This document shows positions 56,326-64,000 of a stretch of 64,000 bases of DNA, one piece after another. This stretch comes from Primula veris. Lineage: Eukaryota > Streptophyta > Magnoliopsida > Ericales > Primulaceae. The translations under genes and the position numbers were made by a program. Position 1 is the stretch's first letter. Each line of letters begins with the position of its first letter. Location of the stretch: contig OY821747.1 in the NCBI GenBank assembly GCA_963682055.1, positions 20,706,126 through 20,770,125 of the forward strand, read 5' to 3'. The notes below the pieces were generated by a model. It did not search any database, was not told the DNA's origin, and saw only the letters and a program-made list of their open reading frames with translations.

Positions 56326-58464
56326 ATGGACTTGAATGAAGAGCCAGATGAGATGATAGATATAAACTGGCAAGAAGATGTCGTCGACGAAGATGACGAG
56401 GAACACTTAATAAATGAAATCGGTTTCGAATCTGATGATGATATTAAGATTAATGATGTTAGTATTGAAACACAAGAGCCAATACATACAAATGGTTTGT
56501 TTGGAAATGCTACAATATGTAAACCACATGTGGGGATGGAATTTGATGATGTCGGGTCGAGCAAATTTTTTTATAACAAATATGCACGTGCTACGGGATT
56601 TAGTATTCGAATTCGGTGAACACAAAAGAATAAGAAAGGATTGGTGAGCAACAGAAATTATGTATGCTCGAAAGAGGGGAAAAAGGCTAATGATTCACGT
56701 CAAATTGGTTCCAAACATTTACCTGATAAAAGATGTGAATGCCTTGTTCATCTGAAACTTAAATTGATTAAGGAAACCAATAAATATAAGGTGACGTCTT
56801 TCGAAGAAAAACACAACCATGAATTGGAGGGTCCACTAACAACTATTTACCTTAAATCACATCGAAACATTGATGAGATTAAGGCAATGGCAATCGATGT
56901 TGCCATAGAAGCAGGTCTTGGCCCCAAAACTACATACAGATACATGAGTTTGGAAGCGGGGGGATCCGTAAACCTTGGTTTTATTAAAGATGACATTAAA
57001 TCATATTTGCGCAAACCACGATAGAAGGATTTGAAATTGGGGGAAGCTAATTCCATATTGGAGTATGTTTGGGAAAAGAAAAAAACTTGTCATTCTTTCT
57101 TTTACTCATATCAGCTTGACAGTAAAGGAAAAATTGCTAATATTTTTTGGGCGGATATGAAGATGATTGTTGATTTTCAGGTTTTCAGAGATGTGGTCAT
57201 GTTTGATACCACATTTGGAACAAACAAAGCTTCACGACCACTTGGAATTTTCACCGGTTTTAATAACCATAGGCAATGTGCTGTTTTTGGTGGATGTTTG
57301 ATGTTTGATGAGACCATTCCATCATTTTCGTGGGTTTTCCAAACTTTTCTAGACTGCCATGGCGGAAAAAACCCCTTAATAATATTTACCGACCAAGATG
57401 CGGCAATGATGAATGCACTGAGAGTTGTGATGCCCGGAGTAAGACATTACTTTTGTAGTTGGCATATCATCCATAATATCACAACTAAAATGAAAAGTAC
57501 ATTAGGATGTGATTTTTATAAATTTTTAGCTGATTTTAAAAAGTGCATGTATGCTAATTTTGACGTGTCAATCTTTGAACAAATGTGGAACCCCATACTA
57601 AACAAATATAACTTGGCTGGGAATAAACGGATGAAAAAACTTTATAGTAGAAAAGAAAAATGGAGTGTTGCATTTAGGAGAGATATATTTAGCGCCGGAG
57701 TTCGTAGCACACAGTTAGTTGAGTGTACAAATGGGAGGCTTAAAAGAGAACTAGGGAGTGGCATTACTATGAAGCAATTCTTTCATGGATTTGATGTATT
57801 TTTTGATGGAGTTAGAGAGATCGAAAAGAGGAGTGATTGTAAATTTAGACAAACTTTTCCTCATCTACCTATCCAGAATGCAGGAATACTGAAGCATGCG
57901 GCCCAAGTATACACACCCCGCATGTTTACTCGTTTTAGTGAACAATTTGATAATATGCATGCTATATTTTTAGATGAGATAAATTTTATTCAAGGTCCCC
58001 ATGTTAGAAATGCAATTGACGGTGACATGGTATTTAGGATCAACTATGATCCATGCTCGCATACAATTTTATGTTCATGTCATTTGTTTGAGATGTGCGG
58101 TTATCTTTGTGCACATATTTTAAGAGTGTTTGACGTGTGTCGTATTCGTGAAATCCCGAGCAAATATGTAGTTAACAGGTGGAGTAAATGTGCAAAAAGT
58201 GGTCTTGCAATTGTTGATTCTACATACCCCGAGTTATCTGATATGGAGAGTATTGCAATGACATCTTCAAATTTTCATCGGCTAATACAACGAACTGGAG
58301 GAAAAGCTGTTTACACTGATCGTATCATGAAATTTATAGCTGAAGAACATGAATTTATTATTAAGAATGAAAAGTCTGAAGGAAACGAGAATGGTATGGT
58401 TGACGTGCAATCTAATGCCTCAACCGAATTAATAGGTGTTGGAGTTACAGGGTTAAAAGAATAA
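56326..58464 (+). pseudogene. FAR1/FHY3-like MULE transposase with two in-frame stops
   Basis: The ATG at 56326 (MDLNEEPDEM) is chosen over the upstream 56281 because the extension is hydrophobic leader-like and off-family. The single frame spans 712 codons to TAA 58462, interrupted by TGA 56617-56619 (where CGA/Arg is expected) and TAG 57022-57024. Domains: an acidic N-terminus; a FAR1 DNA-binding region from about residue 70 (KFFYNKYARATGFSIRI, then YVCSKEGKK, RCECLVHLKL, HNHELEGP); an MULE DDE core with Asp 294 (MFDTTFG), Asp 356 (FTDQDA) and Glu 466 (QLVECTNG); a SWIM zinc finger (CSCHLFEMCGYLCAH, about 577-597). Both stops are CpG-type or single-base transitions. A frame change near 58462 would extend the C-terminus to about 58580. 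This would have cut and pasted the element; this copy needs help from another. Confidence 0.93.
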
Positions 58465-59257
58465 AGAGAATGCTACGAGTAGTCGCCAAATTAAACGGCA
58501 TCTCACGTGTTTAGAAAAGGATAAATGGGCAAAAAGTGCTAAAAATAAATCAGACAAAGTGCATTGTCAACCTTTGTCTCAGGTTTGTTCTAATCACTTC
58601 ACTTTATAGGCTGCTTAAGAAAATTGAAAATATCTACTTATCTTGTTATGTTTTATTAATTTGCAAGATCAATGGTAAATAAGGGTAATGCGGCAACCTT
58701 CGGCTAGCACTTGGCTGACTGTTTGCAAAATCATACTTTTGACGAGTGTTACCTGTGTAGATTCTAAATCTTTATTTTTTTATTTGAGTTTTTGCAGTTT
58801 TCTTTAGTGGTCCATGTTGATTTTCTAACTATGGTTTCCACTTGTTTGTTTGCAGAATGCATATGTTGTGAAAAGATGAAAATTAACTGATAGAGACTTT
58901 CGATTATTTTGTGTGATGTTTCTGTTGGGATAATGTTGGTCCTTTTCAAAATTTGGTTTTGGTTGTTTTTTTATATATATTTTGCAAGAGATTATGTGTT
59001 TTGAATTGGATCATGTTTTTTTAAGAATTCTTCAATGTCATTTTGTCTTTTGCTTGATGTATTTCTGGAATTTAATTTTTTGTGTATATACCCTTTTGTA
59101 ATCACATTTAAAATCAATCATAAGTAATGAGTGGATTTTAAATCAAATAAACAAAACTTTAATTTCATATAATGTCAACACAACTATTCAAGTTTAACAT
59201 CTATTATTAAAGTGCAAGTGGGAATATTCATGCAAAGACAACTATATGAGTGATAAT
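58465..59257. other. MULE 3' untranslated region
   Basis: Contains a short continuation in another frame (RQIKRHLTCLEKDKWAKS, 58484-58540) followed by a cag|gtttgt junction that may be a splice donor. The rest is AT-rich without ORFs. Confidence 0.5.
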
Positions 59258-59429
59258 AAATAGGTTTAACTGAGAGAGAGAAAAGAATAATAAAATGATA
59301 TTACAGATTGTGTTCCAATTTGAAATCTTCTATTTTAATCCGTTGGATGTCCTTTTTTAGATCTAACGGTACAAAGCAAATTGAGTAAAGATGATTCAAA
59401 AAAAAGTATGAGTTAGGGGTGCCGCTTCC
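59258..59429 (-). repeat. MULE right terminal inverted repeat
   Basis: Inverse partner of 55384-55554 with only scattered differences; ends GCCGCTTCC next to the GTTATACAC duplication. Confidence 0.93.
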
Positions 59430-59438
59430 GTTATACAC

Positions 59439-60109
59439 ATAAAAATTGTACAGACTAAAATAATTATAATTTTGTCCTTAAAACAAATCCTCTTTTCAGC
59501 CCCCTCTTTTCTCTTACTTACTTGGTCCCTTTTTAACTTGTTTGAAAAATAAAAAAAGCAAAATCTATCATCTGTATCCATCTCTCTTGTTTTTTATAAT
59601 GTTAGTTTTACTAAAATAAAAGAAGAAAGTTGAGATATTTCATTTAAGAAAAAACTTGAGATTTTGACTTAATTTAATTGATATTGAAATTCAGATCTAT
59701 ACTAATTTTATTTTAATTTGTTTTGAAACGATCTATACTGTATTTCTTTGACATGTGATTAAAAATATTAGTTGGGGTGATTTTAGGAGGATGGTGCTTT
59801 AAGAAGAAGGAAACCCAAGAGGGTATTTTGGTCTAAAAAATGAGAGGAATATTAAATGTAGTATCAAATGTTTTTATTCTGACGTGGATAAATCCGAACC
59901 GTACAAAAACTCTGTGGTGTGCAATGATAGCAACACTTAGAATAATATATTCCTATTAATATTGGTTTTTTTTTTTTGTGAGTGGGTTGAGGGTCAGACG
60001 TGTCATATAAACAGAAAGAATAATAATATTTTCTTATCAAGGGAAATTTAATGGTAAGTTCTGTATTCCGTGTATATATATAGGTAGGTAACTGAATACT
60101 TACTTGAAT
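59439..60109. other. Intergenic, no gene seen
   Basis: AT-rich. The bases just outside the MULE repeat 'gtacagact' on both sides. Otherwise featureless. Confidence 0.5.
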
Positions 60110-60139
60110 TTGGATTTTTATACTACACTTTTTCTGAAA

Positions 60140-60300
60140 AAACGCACAAATCGTAAAAAAATTTTACGGTTTGCAGTGTTTTTATGCAAACCGTAAAAAA
60201 AATTTACGGTTTGCAAAAATACATGCAAACCGTAAAAAAAATCTACGGTTTGCATGTATTTTTGCAAACCGTAAATTTTTTTTACGGTTTGCATGTATTT
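60140..60300. repeat. Subterminal hairpin array, left arm
   Basis: Alternating inverted copies of TGCAAACCGTAAA and TTTACGGTTTGCA, eight 13-bp motifs in about 160 bp. They may be transposase-binding sites or a structural end; this is inference. Confidence 0.8.
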
Positions 60301-61002
60301 TTTTTTTTTTTTTTGTAATTTCAATTTGTAATTTCAATTTGTAAAATAGTAAAAAATATATAAAATATGCAAATCCATAATTCACTTAGGTATATATAAT
60401 TGTTTGTTGTTTGTTTATATTAATTATAGAAATTATAATAATTGTTGATATTTGTCCCATTTAATAAAAAAATTAGGATTTTTATTTAAATTTGTGTTAT
60501 TTAGATATTTATTACTAATGGTTTGGTTATGATGGTTATTTGTTTTGATTGAGAAAAATAAAAATTGTTACGTTTTATTAATATTTACCCGTTTTGAAAA
60601 TTAGGTGTTTTTATAAAATTATGTTTTTTTAATTAGTTTGTTTGCCCAAATCACCAATAAAAATTGGGGTTGTTGATATTTTATCCGTTTTATAAAAAAA
60701 TTGAGTTATCATTGTTTGGTTATCATTAAATGTGTTTGGTTATAATTAAAAAATTGAGTTATCATTGTTTGGTTATGAATATTGGTCCTATCAATTAAAA
60801 TACAGAATATTTTTTACAAACATACAAATCAAACATACGAATCAAATTAAACTTACGAATTTATAACGTACAAATCAAACATACGAATCAAATTAAACTT
60901 ACGAATTTATAATATTCCAACTCAGGTAAGAATAAAACTTACAAATCAAACATAGAAATCAAATACAAAAAACACAAATGTGCATTTTTTTTTTTTGTAA
61001 CG

Positions 61003-61251
61003 AGTAAATCCTTTAAAGTTGGACGTAGGGAGCATCTTTCCCGCCGATGTTAATCTATCCGATGACGGCTCAGTAGACTCTTCGATTTCGTTTAGCTCCG
61101 GACGACGTCTCTGTCGATGCTGCGATTCTGGATGCGGAGCACGCTCGTGGGATGTAAGTGTCAATCCTCGAATCCAACTGTCGTACGACCCAAATGATTG
61201 TCTATGATGATCCAACGGAACATCATCCTGAACGTAGTCCGGCCCAGCAAA
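61003..61251 (-). pseudogene. Captured protein fragment in left arm
   Basis: Minus-strand frame open for about 80 codons: DYVQDDVPLDHHRQSFGSYD, then WIRGLTLTSHERAPHPESQ, RQRRRPELNEIEESTEPSSD and SAGKMLPTSNFKGFTRYKK. It looks like the disordered C-terminus of a larger protein. The parent is not recognised with confidence; a plant-mobile-domain type transposon protein is one possibility. Confidence 0.5.
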
Positions 61252-61272
61252 TGATTTGGTCGTCGTGCTTCT

Positions 61273-61533
61273 TTTGCTGGGTCGGAGCACGTTCAGGATG
61301 ATGTTCCGTTCGATTATCATAGTCAGCATTCAACCGACAGTTGGAGTCGCGGATTAGCACTTACATCCCACGAGCGTGCTCCGTATCCAGAATCGCAGCA
61401 TCGACGTAGACGGCGTACGAAGCTAAACGAAATCGAATAGTCTACTGAGCCGTCATCGGATAGATTAACATCGGCGGGAAAGATGCTCCCTACGTCCAAT
61501 TTTAAATCATTTAGTCGTTACAAAAATAAATAA
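61273..61533 (+). pseudogene. Captured protein fragment in right arm, one stop
   Basis: The inverse copy of the left-arm fragment: DDVPFDYHSQHSTDSWSRGL, LTSHERAPYPESQHRRRRR, KLNEIE, TAG, STEPSSDRLTSAGKMLPTSN, ending at TAA 61531-61533. The frame is kept despite many substitutions, and the changes are often synonymous or conservative. This suggests both copies diverged as coding sequence before the arms were joined. Confidence 0.5.
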
Positions 61534-62138
61534 ATTTGTAAGTTTAATTTGATTTGTATGTTTGATTTGTACGTTATAAATTCGTAAAAGTTTAATTTGA
61601 TTCGTATGTTTGATTTGTACGTTTGTAAAAATATTCTATATTTTAATTGATAGGACCAATATTGAGTTTTTACAAACCCTAAACCCTAAATTACAAACCC
61701 TAATAAACCATAAACCGTAAACCCTAAACCATAAACCCTAAATTACAAACCATAAACCCTAAATTACAAACCCTAATAAACCCTAAACCCTAAACCCTAA
61801 ACCCTAAATTACAAACTCTAAACCCTAAATTACAAACCCTAATAAACCCTAAACTGTAAACCCTAAACCCTAAACCCTAAATTACAAACCCTAAACCCTA
61901 AATTACAAACCCTAAACCCGTAAACCCTAAAGCCTAAACCCTAAAACCTAAATATTCTGAAATATACATACAAACCGTACATTTAATGTACGGTTTGTAC
62001 AGATTTCATACAAACCGTACATTAAATGTACGGTTTGCATGTATTCTGTGCAAACCGTAAAAGTAATGTACGGTTTGTACCCCTGATTTAAGCAGCGTCA
62101 TTTTACGAATGTATTTTTTGCACTGAATCACGGTTTGT
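61530..62138. repeat. Extra segment in right arm with telomere-like repeats
   Basis: Has no partner in the left arm. It duplicates the 'gattcgtatgtttgattt' to 'attgataggaccaatatt' words. It then carries degenerate CCCTAAA (plant telomere-type) repeats mixed with attacaaaccctaa words, and then three hairpins of ACAAACCGTACATTTAATGT type (61965-62075). It is probably a related element inserted into the arm. Confidence 0.7.
61672..61955. repeat. Degenerate interstitial CCCTAAA array
   Basis: About 25 copies of ccctaaa or near variants, with the longest perfect run 'aaaccctaaaccctaaac' around 61785-61805, separated by attacaaa spacers. The (CCCTAAA)n unit is the plant telomere repeat. Confidence 0.8.
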
Positions 62139-62799
62139 ATTTGATTTCTATGTTTGATTTGTAAGTTTTATTTTTACCTGAGTTGGAATATTATAAATTC
62201 GTAAGTTTAATTTGATTCGTATGTTTGATTTGTACGTTATAAATTCGTAAGTTTAATTTGATTCGTATGTTTGATTTGTATGTTTGTAAAAAATATTCTG
62301 TATTTTAATTGATAGGACCAATATTCATAACCAAACAATGATAACTCAATTTTTTAATTATAACCAAACACATTTAATGATAACCAAACAATGATAACTC
62401 AATTTTTTTATAAAACGGATAAAATATCAACAACCCCAATTTTTATTGGTGATTTGGGCAAACAAACTAATTAAAAAAACATAATTTTATAAAAACACAT
62501 AATTTTCAAAACGGGTAAATATTAATAAAACGTAACAATTTTTATTTTTCTCAATCAAAACAAATAACCATCATAACCAAACCATTAGTAATAAATATCT
62601 AAATAACACAAATTTAAATAAAAATCCTAATTTTTTTATTAAATGGGACAAATATCAACAATTATTATAATTTCTATAATTAATATAAACAAACAACAAA
62701 CAATTATATATACCTAAGTGAATTATGGATTTGCATATTTTATATATTTTTTACTATTTTACAAATTGAAATTACAAAAAAAAAAAAAAAAAAAAAAAT

Positions 62800-62955
62800 A
62801 CATGCAAACCGTAAAAAAAATTTACGGTTTGCAAAAATACATGCAAACCGTAGATTTTTTTTACGGTTTGCATGTATTTTTGCAAACCGTAAATTTTTTT
62901 TACGGTTTGCATAAAAACACTGCAAACCGTAAAATTTTTTTACGGTTTGTGCGTT
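62800..62955. repeat. Subterminal hairpin array, right arm
   Basis: Mirror of 60140-60300 with the same alternating TGCAAACCGTAAA / TTTACGGTTTGCA motifs. Confidence 0.8.
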
Positions 62956-62986
62956 TTTTCAGAAAAAGTGTAGTATAAAAATCCAA

Positions 62987-64000
62987 TCTCTATTTAATTA
63001 GCTGCAATCCATTGGAATAATGAATATAACAACTTAACTTATATACACCGACATTGATACAACTAACTAACTGCTCTTAATTTAGCTGTTAGCTGGTGGA
63101 GTAATGACATGTGTAGCTCATTATATTTATTCCCACTTTTCCATCTTATACTATAATATTATTATGTGCAATTCTAATTGATACAAACGTTTGTATCTGT
63201 GGAAATGATACAGTTTTGTGGAAAATATATGAAATTACATATATGGACATTGGCTTTGTAACTGATTACGGTTTTGGTTTTGTTTCGTTAGTGGATACGT
63301 GAAGTTTGTTATTTCCACACATTTCCATTTTACTCAAGTGTGTAAGTAAATTCAATGAATATTGTCATTATGTTATTGATTCACTCTTAATTTCACTTAT
63401 TTTCTAAATTCACTTAAATCTAATCATAGTTTTAGACTATTATTAATGTAAATCTAATTTTATTTTACAAAAATGTATCATGTTTACGCTTCTTTAATTA
63501 TTGAATCCTGAAAAAAATAATCTCATCAACTAATTAAAAAATTGACTACGGAATAAGATTGGTGCGCATTTAGTAATGCAACAAACATTATACTTTTGTC
63601 ATCTTAAACACAATAGTATATTGACAAGTCTAATTCAAAACTCTCACATTTAACTATTGTAGTTAATACTAAACCACTATTTCATCTCCTTACATAAAGT
63701 AATTACTATCCCAACTCCAATTGTATAAATAAGTGTCATTCTTGCTATTATTCTTTTAACTAAAACCAAAAGTTTAAGACTCGCAAATATTTATAGTTTT
63801 AGGTAATATTAGATATATAATTATCTATTTGGTTTTACAATAACATCTATTGCAAATGATGTTGTATTTGACTTAGGGACTTAAGTTTATTTCTTCATTT
63901 TATCTCTATGATAATGTCATCATCAAATCAAATTGTATTTCACAATATTCCTATTCAAAACATCTCCCTTTTTATCGAAAATACTATCGTTTCTTAAGGT
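62987..64000. other. AT-rich intergenic sequence, no gene seen
   Basis: Only accidental short ORFs on both strands. No repeat ends, RNA genes or splice-linked exons were recognised. Confidence 0.55.

Larger units (their letters stand above)
55384..59429 (+). mobile_element. Mutator-like element with FAR1-type transposase
   Basis: A complete element: terminal inverted repeats at 55384-55554 and 59258-59429 (tips GGAAGCGGC / GCCGCTTCC) and a perfect 9-bp target duplication GTTATACAC (55375-55383 and 59430-59438). A 9-bp duplication is diagnostic for Mutator-like elements. It inserted 24 bp after the gypsy LTR. The inner genes are a single transposase pseudogene; the rest is AT-rich untranslated sequence. 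Confidence 0.97.
60110..62986. mobile_element. Large foldback element, about 1.14-kb arms plus insertion
   Basis: Left arm 60110-61251 and right arm 61273-62986 are inverse copies around a loop of about 21 nt. The tips read TTGGATTTTTATACTACAC. The right arm is longer because an extra segment of about 610 bp (61530-62138) interrupts it. Arm similarity varies: outer AT-rich parts are almost identical, while the inner coding fragments are clearly diverged. No target duplication was found. Long inverted arms with subterminal hairpins suggest a Mutator-like or foldback element. Confidence 0.85.

Noticed and set aside
60110..62986. True chromosome end because of CCCTAAA repeats
   Set aside because: The repeats are degenerate, short and embedded inside a transposon arm with ordinary sequence on both sides.

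Overview
The window reads as a plant nuclear genome segment, almost certainly from a dicot. It is very AT-rich outside genes, the genes have GT-AG introns, and most of it is transposable-element (TE) sequence: Ty1/copia and Ty3/gypsy retrotransposons, a FAR1-type Mutator-like element (MULE), CACTA-, hAT- and Harbinger-like relics, foldback elements, simple repeats and degenerate CCCTAAA repeats of the plant telomere type. Nothing bacterial, organellar or CRISPR-like is visible. The species cannot be named from the sequence.

Left part (1-11.8 kb). A TE-derived, AT-rich block holds a 21-bp minisatellite and a GGGTCGGG-type inverted repeat. It is followed by the one clearly intact host gene, on the minus strand: four exons, phase-0 introns and 749 codons, encoding a multi-ankyrin-repeat protein with a PH-like C-terminal region. 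Its 3.3-kb first intron contains a diverged tandem array whose unit resembles the exon 1/intron 1 junction.

Second part (12-26 kb). There is a very young 1.05-kb foldback element (13545-14599). After it come two adjacent elements with inverted AAGGATTGGTCCA-rich ends. One carries a proline-rich open fragment. The other carries a 3.65-kb satellite whose monomer is a perfect palindrome followed by a T-run. A solo gypsy LTR with a perfect 5-bp target duplication lies at 22237-22804.

Third part (26-38 kb). Small elements, a GC-rich island with no gene I can support, and the 3' half of an adenylate kinase gene (minus strand, three exons, one premature stop, no P-loop exon seen).

Fourth part (38.3-55.4 kb). 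A copia element (1.34-kb 5' LTR, gag, protease, integrase, reverse transcriptase, RNase H) lacks its 3' LTR. Near position 44110 it is joined, still in frame, to the C-terminal part of a gypsy integrase with a GPY/F motif. From there a roughly 11-kb 3' half of a Tat-like gypsy element runs to its LTR (54789-55359). Between integrase and LTR lie two 86-87-bp tandem arrays. There are also six antisense genes: one spliced gene with a gypsy-associated (Transposase_28-like) domain and five compact coiled-coil ORFs, each with its own TATA box. This antisense cluster is the most interesting part of the window.

Right part (55.4-64 kb). A complete MULE (55384-59429) has 171-bp terminal inverted repeats, a perfect 9-bp target duplication and a FAR1-like transposase with two in-frame stops. 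It is followed by a 2.9-kb foldback element (60110-62986) whose two arms encode diverged copies of the same peptide. One arm is interrupted by telomere-like repeats.
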